From an uncultured Eubacteriales bacterium (GTDB lineage: Bacteria > Bacillota > Clostridia > Christensenellales > Aristaeellaceae), in the NCBI GenBank assembly GCA_902761755.1, contig CACWLP010000020.1:21660-85659 (forward strand): 64,000 bases of DNA, written 5' to 3'. The notes under the pieces are model-generated. The model worked only from the letters and a program-made list of their open reading frames with translations. It had not been told where the DNA came from and did no database searches. Positions 17,035 through 26,357 of the stretch are shown piece after piece (the stretch's first letter is position 1; every line of letters starts with the position of its first letter). Made by a program: the position numbers and the translations under genes.

Positions 17035-18363
17035 TTATCGCAGATACCAGGAAATCATCCATCCCTCCTGGCCGTTCACCCGGATGCGGCACCAGGTATC
17101 GCCCCTTTCCAGCAGCTCCACCACCGTGCCGCTGGGGATCTGGGCGATGACGTTGTCCTCCTCGCTGTGGGGGCGGGAGCGGAGGTTCACGAAGGAATTG
17201 TTGGGCTGGGTCACGGTGGCGGTGCCGGGCACGGGGGTCGGCGCGGGAGTGGTGCCGGGGGCCGGCGTGGGCGTCACCACGACGCCGGGAGGCGTGGTGG
17301 TGAGGAACTGGCGCATCATATAGCCGTTCTGTCCCGCCACCGTCACCTGGCACCAGTTGCCCACCGTGTTCCATACGGAAACGGCGGTGCCGTTGGGATA
17401 CAGGCCCAGGGAAGCGGAGGACATGCTGACGTTCTCCCGCAGGTGCAGCTTGCCCGAATTGCCGGTGGCCACATACATGGTCACCGCCACAGGCGCGGGC
17501 GCGGGGCTGGCGCCCGGTTCGGGCGTGGGGGACGGCACGGGCACAGGGGAGGGCACGGGGGCCGGGCCGCCGTTGACCGTGGACAGGAAGCCCATCATCA
17601 TATAGCCCTGCAGCCCGCCCACCTGCACCTGGGCCCAGCCGTTGCCCAGGGGGATGGCCTGCACCGCGGTGCCGTTGGGGAACAGCCCCAGGGACCGGGA
17701 CGAGGTGCTGGTCGCTTCCCGCAGATGCAGCTTGCCGGAATTGCCGGTCCAGACGTACAGCGTGGTGGCCCTGGCAGGATCAAAGGGCGGAGGGGTGGGC
17801 TGCCCGGGCACGGGCGCCGGCGCCGGGGAACTGCCGGAAAGGAACTGCAGCATCATATAGCCCTGCAGTCCGCCCACCCGGACGAAGGCGAAATTGCCCA
17901 CCCGGGCCGTCACCTGCACCGCGGTGCCGTTGGGGAACAGCCCCAGGGACCGGGAGGCAGTGGTGGGCTGCTCCCGCAGGTGCAGCTTGCCCGTATTGCC
18001 CGTCCGGACGTACAGGGTGGTATCCTCCGTGGGCACGGGGGTCACCACCGTCCAGGGCACGGCCGTGGGAACGGGCCCCACGGGAGGAACGGCGGTAAGG
18101 CAGCTCAGGAGCATAAAGCCGTTCTGCCCGCCCACCGTCACAGTGGCCCAGCCGTTCTGGGTGCTGTGCACCGTAATGGGCGTGCCGTTGGCGTACAGCC
18201 CCAGGGAAGCAGCCTGCACGCTGGGCTGGGTGCGCAGGTGCAGCCGCCCGGTGTTGCCGGTGCGCACATACATGGTGGTATCTTCCGCCAGGGCCGCGGT
18301 CAGCGGCAGCGTCAGCGCCGCCAGCAGCGCCAGCACGAAAACGATCCTGATCAGCTTTTTCAT
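17035..18363 (-). CDS. Secreted protein with five SH3b repeats
   Basis: 442 residues. A signal peptide (MKKLIRIVFVLALLAALTLP, cleaved near ALAED) is followed by four closely similar SH3b modules of about 60 residues, each opening like TLYVRTGNTGKLHLRE and ending with GGLQGYMMLQFL or similar. A more divergent fifth module ends the protein (VNLRSRPHSEEDNVIAQIP). Proline-rich linkers separate the modules. SH3b modules usually bind cell-wall peptides. The start follows AAGGAAG and gives a clean signal peptide; an in-frame extension to 18516 covers the promoter and is rejected. Confidence 0.9.
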   Translation of the reverse strand: MKKLIRIVFVLALLAALTLPLTAALAEDTTMYVRTGNTGRLHLRTQPSVQAASLGLYANGTPITVHSTQNGWATVTVGGQNGFMLLSCLTAVPPVGPVPTAVPWTVVTPVPTEDTTLYVRTGNTGKLHLREQPTTASRSLGLFPNGTAVQVTARVGNFAFVRVGGLQGYMMLQFLSGSSPAPAPVPGQPTPPPFDPARATTLYVWTGNSGKLHLREATSTSSRSLGLFPNGTAVQAIPLGNGWAQVQVGGLQGYMMMGFLSTVNGGPAPVPSPVPVPSPTPEPGASPAPAPVAVTMYVATGNSGKLHLRENVSMSSASLGLYPNGTAVSVWNTVGNWCQVTVAGQNGYMMRQFLTTTPPGVVVTPTPAPGTTPAPTPVPGTATVTQPNNSFVNLRSRPHSEEDNVIAQIPSGTVVELLERGDTWCRIRVNGQEGWMISWYLR

Positions 18364-18414
18364 AATTTGTTCGCTTCCTTTCGGGGATGCGCAGGGCCTG
18401 CCTGCTTGATGATC

Positions 18415-18443
18415 AGTATACCATATCCCGCCATGGATTCCAA
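18415..18443 (-). promoter_or_regulatory. Promoter of the SH3b gene
   Basis: Minus-strand TTGGAA (18438-18443), 17-bp spacer, extended -10 TGG-TATACT (hexamer 18415-18420). Confidence 0.7.
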
Positions 18444-18591
18444 TAGCTGCCGGGGCAAAAACCGCGTGTTTTACACTGGTTACAATTTTCTTTCTTTTTC
18501 GCGCAAAGCGAAACAAACGCCCCCTTTGCCCCGTCTGTACTATATATGGCCTTTCCCGGCGCTTTATGCCGCCCGGAAAGATTTTTTATAG

Positions 18592-18616
18592 AAAAAGCCG
18601 GACCCGTCAGGATCCG
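18592..18616 (-). terminator. Intrinsic terminator after galM
   Basis: Minus-strand CGGATCC / GGGTCCG stem with a TGAC loop (18599-18616), followed by a T-run (18592-18596 as A on the plus strand). Confidence 0.7.
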
Positions 18617-18631
18617 ACTCCGTCTTTCATT

Positions 18632-19684
18632 TCAACGGACAGAGAAGGTGTATACAGTCGCGGTCCTGTACACATCCCCCGCTTTGAGGACGGTGGAGGG
18701 GAATTCCGGATGGTTGGGGCTGTCGGGGTAATGCTGGGTCTCCAGCGCGGCCCCGGCAAAATTGCCGTAATGCGCGCCGCCCTTGCCGGTCTGATCCATG
18801 GTCTGGGCGCTGTAGAACTGGATGCCCGGCTCCTCCGTCAGCACCCGCATTTCCCGGCCACTGCCCGCGTCATAGAGCACGGCGGCTTCCTTCATGCCCT
18901 CGCCCCGGAGCACGTAGTTGATATCGTAGCCCGCCACGTTCTCCATCAGGTGGCATTCCCCCATCCGGGCGATGCCGTCGCCGATGCGGGTGGGCGTGCG
19001 CAGGTCCAGGGGTGTGCCGGCCACGTCTGCGTATTTCCCGTTGGGGATCAATTCGTCGTCCACGTCGGTGACGCAGTCGGCGTTGATCTGCAGCGTATGG
19101 CCCAGGATGTTCCCCACCCCGGCCCCCGCCAGGTTCCAGTAAGCGTGGTTGGTCAGGTTCACCACGGTGTCCTTGTCGGACTGGGCAAGATACCGGATGG
19201 TCAGGGCGTTTTGATCGTCCCAGGCGTAGGTCACCTGCACCCGCAGCTTTCCGGGGTATCCTTCCTCGCCGTCGTGGGCCACGTAGGTGAGCACCAGGGC
19301 GTCCTCGCCCTCGGCCTCCAGGATCTGCCCCTTCCACCATTTCTTGTCAAAGCCCTCGCGGCCGCCGTGAAGGCTGTTTTTCCCGTCGTTGGGAAACAGG
19401 GTGTATTCCTGCCCGTTCAGGGAAAAGCGGCTGCCGCCGATGCGGTTGCCGTAGCGCCCCACGATGGCGCCCAGAAAGCCGGGCTTCTGATCGTATTCCT
19501 CCAGGGTGTCAAAGCCCAGGCACACGTCGGCCAGCTTTCCTTCCCGGTCCGGCACCCGGACGGACACCAGATGCGCCCCGAAATCCAGCACGGAAACGGA
19601 CGCGCCGTTTTGATTCGTCAGGGTATACAGCGTCATTGGACGGCCGATCTGGTCGATGCCGAAGGGCTTCATGGTGATGCTCAT
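18632..19684 (-). CDS. galM: Aldose 1-epimerase (mutarotase)
   Basis: 350 residues, the usual size. It interconverts alpha and beta anomers of galactose or glucose in the cytoplasm. Family motifs are present: GAIVGRYGNRIGGSRF, NSLHGGREGFDKKWW (catalytic His region), VNLTNHAYWNLAG (second His) and EEPGIQFYSAQ (catalytic Glu region). A strong GAGGAGGAA ribosome-binding site precedes the ATG. It is a single-gene unit; a minus-strand TATAAT at 19728-19733 is its likely -10, with a weak -35. Confidence 0.95.
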   Translation of the reverse strand: MSITMKPFGIDQIGRPMTLYTLTNQNGASVSVLDFGAHLVSVRVPDREGKLADVCLGFDTLEEYDQKPGFLGAIVGRYGNRIGGSRFSLNGQEYTLFPNDGKNSLHGGREGFDKKWWKGQILEAEGEDALVLTYVAHDGEEGYPGKLRVQVTYAWDDQNALTIRYLAQSDKDTVVNLTNHAYWNLAGAGVGNILGHTLQINADCVTDVDDELIPNGKYADVAGTPLDLRTPTRIGDGIARMGECHLMENVAGYDINYVLRGEGMKEAAVLYDAGSGREMRVLTEEPGIQFYSAQTMDQTGKGGAHYGNFAGAALETQHYPDSPNHPEFPSTVLKAGDVYRTATVYTFSVR

Positions 19685-19811
19685 GCCGTATTCCTCCTCG
19701 AAACGCTTATGCGTTGCTCACATGCTTATTATATGCTATTTTTTTCCGCTTGAAAAGCATAAATTTTCAAACAAACGGAAAAACTGATGCCATCCAGGAG
19801 GCGATGAATCC

Positions 19812-20783
19812 ATGCAGACCAGATCCGTTCTATTCCGTCCCCGTCCCCGGCTTTTCGCGCTGTGCGCGCTGGGCGCGCTTCTGCTGCTGGGCGCGGGAGC
19901 AATATTCACCCTGACCGCCGCAAAGAAAAGCTCCCCTGTGCTCGCCCGCACGGAGGAATGGGAGGTGCGCCAAGGCGCGCCGGACGCCGCGGGAAAGAGA
20001 ACGCTGCTGCGGGGAAAAGGCCTGGCCCTGGGCGAAGCGGCGCTGATCAGCCCGCTGCATCCCCTGGACGGCGCCTTTCCCGCCCCCAGCACCCGCACCG
20101 TCACCGCCATGGTGGGCACGTATCTCAACGCCGAGGAAACCGCGGCGCTCCGGGAGGAGGTGATCTACGCCCTGTGCGCCATGGAATTTGATCATCCCTT
20201 CAGCCGGGACGTGCGGATCACCGAGGGCGCGCTTTCCGCCGCCCAGATGGAAGACCGCCGCCGGGACGCCCTGCGGCGCTACACCGGCATCCTGCCCGTC
20301 AGCGAAGCCCTGGACAGCGCCGTGACGGCCGCCCCCGGCCCCGCCGAAAGCGATCACCGCACGGGGCTTTCCCTGGATATCCGGCTGCTGGGCCCGCTGG
20401 ACATGAGCCGGGCCGACCCCCTGCTGCGCAGCGAAACCGGGGAATGGCTGGCCGAAAATATGTGGCGCTACGGCTTCATCCGCCGCTATGCCCCCGGAAG
20501 GAGCGAGGAAGGGAACTGCGAAAACATCCACCTGCTCTACACCGGGCGCATCCACGCCGCCGCCATGCACCTCCTGGGCCTGGGGCTGGAAGACTATCTT
20601 TCCCTGCTCCACCGGGAAGGGAAAATCACCCTGCTGCACGGCGGCGCGCCCTGGGCCGCCGTATACTGTTTCCCCGCGGACGGAACGCTCACCGTTTCCG
20701 TGCCGGCGGAGGGCAGCGTCAGCGCGGGGCTGGACAACACCGGCTGGGCCGTGGCCGCCGTTTCGTTCGGGTATATTCCCTGA
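19812..20783 (+). CDS. VanY-type D-alanyl-D-alanine carboxypeptidase (M15B)
   Basis: 323 residues. An N-terminal membrane anchor (about 13-38) places the catalytic domain outside. The zinc peptidase motifs are intact: SDHRTGLSLDI (SxHxxGxxxD, about residue 180) and ENIHLLYTG (ExxHxxY, about 237). Family members trim the terminal D-Ala of peptidoglycan stem peptides. A C-terminal stretch of about 60 residues (LTVSVPAEGSVSAGLDNTGW) looks like a small beta domain. It converges on the DUF4340 gene with only 2 bp between stop codons. Contrast the inactive relative at 37161-38312. Confidence 0.9.
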   Translation: MQTRSVLFRPRPRLFALCALGALLLLGAGAIFTLTAAKKSSPVLARTEEWEVRQGAPDAAGKRTLLRGKGLALGEAALISPLHPLDGAFPAPSTRTVTAMVGTYLNAEETAALREEVIYALCAMEFDHPFSRDVRITEGALSAAQMEDRRRDALRRYTGILPVSEALDSAVTAAPGPAESDHRTGLSLDIRLLGPLDMSRADPLLRSETGEWLAENMWRYGFIRRYAPGRSEEGNCENIHLLYTGRIHAAAMHLLGLGLEDYLSLLHREGKITLLHGGAPWAAVYCFPADGTLTVSVPAEGSVSAGLDNTGWAVAAVSFGYIP

Positions 20784-20785
20784 GG

Positions 20786-22243
20786 TTACGGCGCTTCCTG
20801 CGCCTGCCCGAGCCAGCTGCGGCTTGTATAGAACAGCGCCGTGCCGTCCACGCAGAGGGCGTCGTGCAGGCTGTCATAGGAGTACAGGGCGATTTCCCGG
20901 CTGACCGAATTGCTCCGGAGCACGATCACCGCCTCCGGATCACCCTGGGGCTGATACCCTTCCGGCAGCCGGCCCTCGCTCCCGATGGACTGCAGCTTCA
21001 GATACCAGGTGAGGAACGCCTCCTGATCCACGATTTCGCCCTCCGGATCCCGGGTCACTTCGCATTCGTAGAGGGTGCGGCCGTATTCGTCCACGGCGAT
21101 CTGATTGTTTTCCGTCACGCTCTCCACCAGCGCCACCCGGTAGGCCTTCCGCACCTCTCCCGATGCAAAGGAAACGCGCTGCAGATCGTTGGCGGGAAAA
21201 TTCACCGGCCTGAGCAGCAGCAGCCCGTCGGCGTTCATCTCCTTCCAGAAGCCCAGCAGGAAATTGCTGGCCCGGAACACCCGGCCTTTCCACAGCACGT
21301 ACACGCCGCTTTCCCCGGTATCGTCTCCCACCAGCAGGGTATACTCCTTCTCCGGCACGTCCAGCGTCACCTGTTCCCCCGTGGCGGCTTCGCCGGTGAT
21401 CACCGTGGGCGCCTGGGTCAGCGTCACGGTCAGGGCGGGCGCATCCAGCCCATACAGGGACAGATCGGTTTCTTCCGCGCTCCCCAGGCACATATCGAAG
21501 GCCATGTCGCCGATTTTTTTCAGCAGCGCGTCCATCCGCGCAAGATCCGCGGGATATCGGTACGGCTTTTCCAGGATCCAGCCGCTGGGGGTGTAGCGCG
21601 CGTCCAGCACGGCGTCCCCTTCCACGCGGATCCGGTCCAGCAGGGAAGGGTCCAGCCGGGGCTGATCGAAGGCCCGGAAGTAATCCCGTTCCCGGAAGAA
21701 GGGCTCGCATTCCGCCTCCAGCACGGTGTACACCGTATTTTTCCCCTCCGCCATGGCGTAGCGCTGGGGCGTTTCCTCGGGGCTCAGATCCCCGAACAGC
21801 ACGGTTTTTTCCTCCCCGTCCGCATACCGGACGGTGAGGCGCAGCGCCGGGGCCGCAAGGCCGAAATCCGCAAGCGCCGCGCTTCCCTCCCCGTCCCATA
21901 CGGTCTGCGCCGCCGTCACCTCCGCGGCCATCATTTCGATCTCTTCGATCAGTCCTTCCTCCAGCGCTATGGTTTCCATGCCCTCCGGGATCAGGCTTTC
22001 CCCCGCCCGGACCAGGCGGAAGCCCGCGCCCTCCCGGGGCCGGCACTCGATTTCCCGGATCTCCGCGGCGGGCCGGTCCAGCAGATTCACCTGGGCGGGC
22101 TGCTCCGGCGGAGGCGGCAGCTGGGTTTCCGGGCGCAGCAAAACCGCCGCGATCCCCGCGGCGAGGGCCGCCGCCAGGAACAGCAGCAGCACCGTCCGTT
22201 TTTTCATCGGGCGCTTTTCTTTTTTCCGGGGCGCTTTTTCCAT
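20786..22243 (-). CDS. DUF4340 protein of a Gld-type ABC system
   Basis: 485 residues. One N-terminal membrane helix (RTVLLLFLAAALAAGIAAVLL), then a long extracytoplasmic region with repeated DUF4340-like strands (VLFGDLSPEETPQRYAM, DAVLDARYTPSGWILEKPY, YTLLVGDDTGESGVYVLW). DUF4340 genes are regularly found with GldA/F/G-like ABC exporters; their role is unknown. It begins 1 bp after the GldG-like gene's stop, with AGAAGGA as ribosome-binding site. The start at MEKAPRKKEKRP was chosen for that spacing. Confidence 0.85.
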   Translation of the reverse strand: MEKAPRKKEKRPMKKRTVLLLFLAAALAAGIAAVLLRPETQLPPPPEQPAQVNLLDRPAAEIREIECRPREGAGFRLVRAGESLIPEGMETIALEEGLIEEIEMMAAEVTAAQTVWDGEGSAALADFGLAAPALRLTVRYADGEEKTVLFGDLSPEETPQRYAMAEGKNTVYTVLEAECEPFFRERDYFRAFDQPRLDPSLLDRIRVEGDAVLDARYTPSGWILEKPYRYPADLARMDALLKKIGDMAFDMCLGSAEETDLSLYGLDAPALTVTLTQAPTVITGEAATGEQVTLDVPEKEYTLLVGDDTGESGVYVLWKGRVFRASNFLLGFWKEMNADGLLLLRPVNFPANDLQRVSFASGEVRKAYRVALVESVTENNQIAVDEYGRTLYECEVTRDPEGEIVDQEAFLTWYLKLQSIGSEGRLPEGYQPQGDPEAVIVLRSNSVSREIALYSYDSLHDALCVDGTALFYTSRSWLGQAQEAP

Positions 22244-22244
22244 A

Positions 22245-23711
22245 TCACAGGTTCCTTCTGGGCCACAGCACCAGCGCCGCCGCAAGGATCACCAGCAGCG
22301 GCAGCAGCGCGATCACGATCACGGGCGCCGTGAGGCTCTTCACTGTCAGCCCCTCCCGCAATGCGTTTTTGGGCAGGATATTCAGGTTCAGCGTTTCCCC
22401 GCCCTGCAGCGTGCGCACCGCCTGGAGCAGAAAGGCCGAAGCGTCGGTGTTGTTTTTCACCCATTCGTCGGTGAATACCGTCAGGTTGCCGATGATGAAC
22501 AGGTGGCTCACCTTGCCGCTGTCCTCGATCCGGTCGGCCCACAGCGCCAGGGGGAACACGCCTTCCTCGTCCCCGGGCTGCTGCTCGGACAGGCTGGCGC
22601 CGTCCTGGTAATTGCGGATAAAAGCGTCACCGGTGAGCAGCACGGGGAACAGGCTCACGTTCCCGGGCGAGGGAGATTCCGGGCGGAAGGCCCTCGCGCC
22701 GCCCAGCAGCAGGATATCTTTTCCCGCCTCCAGCAGAGGCCGGGTCATCTGGGTATCCTGCATGTACGGCAGCAGATACACGGGCAGCCCGTTGTAATAG
22801 CTGTCCCGGGCGCTTTCCTTGGCAATCGCCAGCCCGGGGCGGCAGGAAACGCCCCAGGACCGGAGCAGCGCGTTATAGTTTTCCATATCCAGGGGATCGG
22901 AATACTGGCTCACGATGAACAGATCCCCGCCCTGATCCGAAAACGCAGAAATCTTTTCCAGGTCCTCTTCGGTGAGATCAAACCGGGGCGAGAGGATCAT
23001 GAGCACCCCCTCCGGGTCCAGCGCGTCCCCGGCGTTCAGGTTCACCGTGCGGCTTTCAAAGCCGCCGGCGGCCAGGGTTTCCCTGAGCGGCGCCGCGTCC
23101 TCCTCCGTCACCTCGCCGTGGCCGAAGAGGATCTGCACGCAGGGCAGCTCGTCCCGGGATACGTAAAGCACCGCTTCCGTCAGGCTTTTTTCATAGGTAT
23201 AGCCCGCCGCGCTGAAAGCGCCCGCCTCCACATCGTAGGAATACACGTAATAGTCGTCCTCGTTGAGGATCCGGGTGCGGCCCGTCTCATCGCAGTGGAC
23301 GATCACGCATTCCTCCGTCACCTGCCTTTCCCCCGCCGAATCCCGGTAGGCCGTGGCGAAGGCCGGGGAGCGCACCAGGCTTTCCTCCGTCCAGACGACG
23401 TGGGGCGTGGCGGCGGCATAGCGGTCCAGCAGGGAAAGCAGCGTTTTATCGCCCCCCGCCGCGGGGGTCAGGGCATAGATGCGCACGTCCTTGTCCAGCT
23501 GGGAAAGCACCGCGTCCGTTACTTCCCCCTGGGTGGTGGCGGCATTGAAGGACAGGTCCGCCTGGAGGGCATAGCGCTTTTCCAGCACGTCCGCCAGCGC
23601 GGCGATCAGGAGCACCAGGATCACCGCCGCGGCCGTCAGCAGCACGGAAAAGCCGCCGCAGCGCAGTTTTCTGTTGTTTTTCAGGCGTTCCGCCCACTTT
23701 TTTCCGCTCAT
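22245..23711 (-). CDS. GldG-like ABC system component
   Basis: 488 residues with one membrane helix near each end (about 20-43 and 460-482) and a large outside domain. The central part (ADLSFNAATTQGEVTDAVLSQLDKDVRIYALTP, VLMILSPRFDLTEEDLEKISAFSDQGGDLFIV) matches the GldG/IFT52-type ABC-associated family. These proteins accompany an ABC-2 permease and ATPase; in Bacteroidota they act in gliding, and in Firmicutes the function is unknown. The ATG overlaps the permease stop (23708-23711). A longer frame to 23915 is rejected because it covers the permease gene. Confidence 0.86.
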   Translation of the reverse strand: MSGKKWAERLKNNRKLRCGGFSVLLTAAAVILVLLIAALADVLEKRYALQADLSFNAATTQGEVTDAVLSQLDKDVRIYALTPAAGGDKTLLSLLDRYAAATPHVVWTEESLVRSPAFATAYRDSAGERQVTEECVIVHCDETGRTRILNEDDYYVYSYDVEAGAFSAAGYTYEKSLTEAVLYVSRDELPCVQILFGHGEVTEEDAAPLRETLAAGGFESRTVNLNAGDALDPEGVLMILSPRFDLTEEDLEKISAFSDQGGDLFIVSQYSDPLDMENYNALLRSWGVSCRPGLAIAKESARDSYYNGLPVYLLPYMQDTQMTRPLLEAGKDILLLGGARAFRPESPSPGNVSLFPVLLTGDAFIRNYQDGASLSEQQPGDEEGVFPLALWADRIEDSGKVSHLFIIGNLTVFTDEWVKNNTDASAFLLQAVRTLQGGETLNLNILPKNALREGLTVKSLTAPVIVIALLPLLVILAAALVLWPRRNL

Positions 23712-24421
23712 GACTGCGCCTCGCTCCACCGCCGGGCGTCCAGCACCCTGACGCTCAGAAACAGCATAATGAAAATGAACAGCACGTAATACAGCAGGCT
23801 GGACAGGCTCAGCTGCCCCCGCACGAAGGGCGCGAAGCGCCGGTACAGGCTCAGGAAATTCAGCGCGGAACGGACGAGCCCCGCCGACGCGTCGGCCAGC
23901 ACGTCCGCCAGCCACATCACCAGGTTCACCCCCACTCCCACCAGCGCCGCGGTCATCTGGCTGCGGGCGAAGCAGGAAAGGAGCAGATCCATGGCCGCGA
24001 AAGCGCAGCCCTGCAGCAGCAGCCCCAGGTACGCCGCCGCCGTTTCCCCGAAGTACAGTTTTCCGTACACCGCCACCAGCAGGGGGTATACCCCCGTCAG
24101 CGCCACCGTCAGCAGGATCACCGTGCAGGCCGCCAGGTATTTCCCCAGCACCATTCCCGTCAGGGTGCAGGGCGAAGCGTAAAGCATCCGGTCCGTGCCG
24201 CTGCGCCTTTCACCGGCGATGAGGCGCATGGTGAGCACCGGGGTCAGCAGCACCCACAGGTAGCTCAGCTGCGCCAGCAGCATCAGCAGATTCCCGCTCC
24301 GGGCGGCCAGATTGCCCACGCCGAAAAAAATCCCGCCCAGCGTCAGGAACACGCCCAGGAACACATAAGCGGCGGGGGTGAAAAAATAACTCTGCATTTC
24401 CCGCCGGTACACGGCGCCCAT
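23708..24421 (-). CDS. ABC-2 type permease (Gld-type)
   Basis: 237 residues with six membrane helices. The N-terminus MGAVYRREMQSYFFTPAAYVFLGVFL is typical of GldF-like ABC-2 permeases, as is LTPVLTMRLIAGERRSGTDRML. It forms the channel of an exporter with the ATPase encoded just upstream (18 bp gap). The gene overlaps the GldG-like start by 4 bp. Confidence 0.92.
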   Translation of the reverse strand: MGAVYRREMQSYFFTPAAYVFLGVFLTLGGIFFGVGNLAARSGNLLMLLAQLSYLWVLLTPVLTMRLIAGERRSGTDRMLYASPCTLTGMVLGKYLAACTVILLTVALTGVYPLLVAVYGKLYFGETAAAYLGLLLQGCAFAAMDLLLSCFARSQMTAALVGVGVNLVMWLADVLADASAGLVRSALNFLSLYRRFAPFVRGQLSLSSLLYYVLFIFIMLFLSVRVLDARRWSEAQS

Positions 24422-24439
24422 ATCCGCGCCCCCTTTCCC

Positions 24440-25372
24440 TCAGTCTTGTTCCCTTTCCGTGACCCGGAGGAAGATCTCCTCCAGGCTGTCCTCCACCGGG
24501 GTCAGCCGCAGCAGCGGCCAGCCGTTCCGGGAAAGCAGCGCGAACAGCTCCCTTTCCGGTTCGCCCTCCGCCGCGGGCGTGAGAACCACCTGGGTCAGCC
24601 CCGGCTCGCTTCCGCGCTCCGTTTCGGCGGCCTTCACGCTTTTCAGGCTCCGCAGCGCCGGCAGCAGCGCCTGTTCCCCGCAGGCGATCAGCGCCCGCAG
24701 GGGCTTTTTCTCTCCGGCGCTTTCCCTTAGGTCCCGGTCGCACACCACCCGGCCCTGATGCAGGATGATCACCCGGTCGCAGATCTGCTGCACTTCGCTG
24801 AGAATGTGGGAGGAAAACAGGATCGTGTGCTCCCCGGCCAGGGCGCGGATCAGCGCCCGCATTTCGCTGCTCTGCCTGGGGTCCAGCCCGGAAGTGGGCT
24901 CGTCCAGGATCAGGGCGTCCGGCGTGCCGCACAGGGCCTGGGCCACGCCCACCCGCTGCCGGTAGCCCTTGGACAGATTGCCGATCTTCCGGCCGGCCAC
25001 GTCCGCAAGCCCCGTTTTTTCCATGACCTCTTTCAAATGCGCATCCATGCCGCGCTTTTCCACCTGCCGGAGCCGGCAGGCGAATTTCAGGTATTCCCGC
25101 ACCGTCATTTCATCGTACATGGGCGCCTGCTCCGGCAGATACCCGATGAGCCGCTTGGCCTGCCGGGGCGCCATCGTCACGTCGTATCCCCCCACGGTCA
25201 CGCTGCCGGCGGAGGGCGCCAGGCATCCGCACAGGATGTTCATGGCGGTGGATTTTCCCGCCCCATTCTGGCCCAGCAGCCCCACCGCCTGCCCCCGGGG
25301 CACCGAAAAAGAAACCTCCCGCAGGGCCCGGTGCGCTCCGTAGCGCTTGGATACCGCCTGAAACGCAATCAT
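24440..25372 (-). CDS. ABC transporter ATPase (Gld-type exporter)
   Basis: 310 residues. Walker A GQNGAGKSTAMN (about 35-46), signature LSKGYRQRVGVAQAL, Walker B ALILDEPTSGLDP, H-loop FSSHILSEVQ. A C-terminal tail of about 90 residues follows, as in GldA/CcmA-like exporters. First gene of the four-gene minus-strand operon ending at 20786. The start has GGGAGG upstream; an extended TGA-TATAAT -10 lies at 25412-25417. Confidence 0.94.
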   Translation of the reverse strand: MIAFQAVSKRYGAHRALREVSFSVPRGQAVGLLGQNGAGKSTAMNILCGCLAPSAGSVTVGGYDVTMAPRQAKRLIGYLPEQAPMYDEMTVREYLKFACRLRQVEKRGMDAHLKEVMEKTGLADVAGRKIGNLSKGYRQRVGVAQALCGTPDALILDEPTSGLDPRQSSEMRALIRALAGEHTILFSSHILSEVQQICDRVIILHQGRVVCDRDLRESAGEKKPLRALIACGEQALLPALRSLKSVKAAETERGSEPGLTQVVLTPAAEGEPERELFALLSRNGWPLLRLTPVEDSLEEIFLRVTEREQD

Positions 25373-25480
25373 GGCAAACCTCCCGTTTTCCTCGCCGCAC
25401 GGCGTGATCCTATTATATCACACCTTGGCCCGTTTTGCGTAAACATTTTGTAAAGACGGATCCGGTAAGACGGATTGTGC

Positions 25481-25509
25481 TTTACGAACGGGCTGATTTG
25501 TGGTATAAT
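25481..25509 (+). promoter_or_regulatory. Promoter of the small membrane-protein gene
   Basis: TTTACG (25481-25486), 17-bp spacer, extended -10 TGG-TATAAT (hexamer 25504-25509). It is divergent from the Gld-type ABC operon. Confidence 0.7.
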
Positions 25510-25596
25510 AAGTTTTACTCACCCACCGGAAAAAGAAAACGCGGGTGATTCCAGCGCTATTTCCCCACTTTTCTGGCGAAAGAAGGCGAAGAAACC

Positions 25597-26082
25597 ATGA
25601 TGTACGGGAAAACCAGGCCCCGGGTGTCCATGCAGCGGGGCGATTTGAAACTGCAGCGCAACGTACTGATCCTCGTTTGCATCGCGCTGTTCATCGCGGT
25701 GGCCGTGCTGACGTACGTGGTCATCCGGAATTCCGTTTACCGCCGGAACGCCCAGCTCCAGTTCCATCAGCGGGCGATCAGCGCCGCCGCCACCGCGGTG
25801 GACGAGGTGAGCCGCCTCAACGGCTCCACCACGTCCTCCACCGCGGCGCAGCTTGCCCGGGTGCGCCAGCAGGTGTATTACATGGAGCAGCTCAATCAGA
25901 TCAGCATCGCCCTGTCCGGGGAGGGCGGCCGGCTGGTGCCCGCGGAGCAGTTCGAGGCGCTGGATAAGGATCTGGACGAGTTTGAGGCCCTGGCCCAGCG
26001 ATCCACCATTTCCACCCTGGATACCCGCGCCGATCTGCTGGAGCATCTGAGCGCAGTGCAATCCGTGCTGGAGCGGCGCTGA
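25597..26082 (+). CDS. Small membrane protein with coiled-coil tail, function unknown
   Basis: 161 residues. A basic N-terminus (about 1-20), one strong membrane helix (NVLILVCIALFIAVAVLTYVVI, about 22-44), then an extracytoplasmic helical tail rich in Gln, Ala and Leu (QFHQRAISAAATAVDEVSRL, VRQQVYYMEQLNQISIAL). No family is recognised. The layout resembles FtsL/DivIC-like or other bitopic proteins but no specific match can be claimed. A dispersed family A element begins 20 bp after its stop. Confidence 0.8.
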   Translation: MMYGKTRPRVSMQRGDLKLQRNVLILVCIALFIAVAVLTYVVIRNSVYRRNAQLQFHQRAISAAATAVDEVSRLNGSTTSSTAAQLARVRQQVYYMEQLNQISIALSGEGGRLVPAEQFEALDKDLDEFEALAQRSTISTLDTRADLLEHLSAVQSVLERR

Positions 26083-26101
26083 AAAAACCGGTACGCAGAA
26101 A

Positions 26102-26351
26102 GAGGATGTTGCGTAAAGCCAATCTGCAATATCCTCTTTGTTTACAGGGATATTGGTTCTCATAGACGAATGAGCAACAGTGAATACCAGGAAATCAAAG
26201 AATCCCGGGGTGGTTTGGAGGGGCCGCAGCCCCTCCAAGCGGAATCCGCAGCAGCGACCTGTGCGCTGCGAGGAGCATTTTTGCGAAGCAGAGCATGCCC
26301 TGCGAGAGCAATGGAGGATCCATTTGATCGAAGGGGCTGTGCAACAGCCCC
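26102..26351 (+). repeat. Hairpin-rich dispersed element, family A copy 2
   Basis: It aligns over nearly its whole length with 23-324, lacking about 45 nt of that copy. It begins with GAGGATGTTGC paired to GCAATATCCTC, where one C of copy 1 is T here, giving a G-T wobble that keeps the stem. The core lies at 26215-26276. It ends with AAGGGGCTGT/ACAGCCCC and a T-run that reaches the stop codon of the minus-strand DUF3343 gene. It lies between converging genes. Confidence 0.85.
26215..26276 (+). ncRNA. 62-nt structured core, copy 2 (candidate RNA)
   Basis: Same order and lengths as 136-197. Differences from that copy fall in the linker (GCGG instead of GTAT before AATCCGCA) and in the loop of the second hairpin (ACCTGTG instead of AAGCGTG). 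All paired bases are kept. Confidence 0.55.
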
Positions 26352-26357
26352 CCTTTT

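Noticed and set aside
17035-18363. Regularly spaced DNA repeats in the SH3b gene
   Set aside because: The periodicity of about 240 bp follows protein modules in frame; it is coding repetition, not an array or mobile element.
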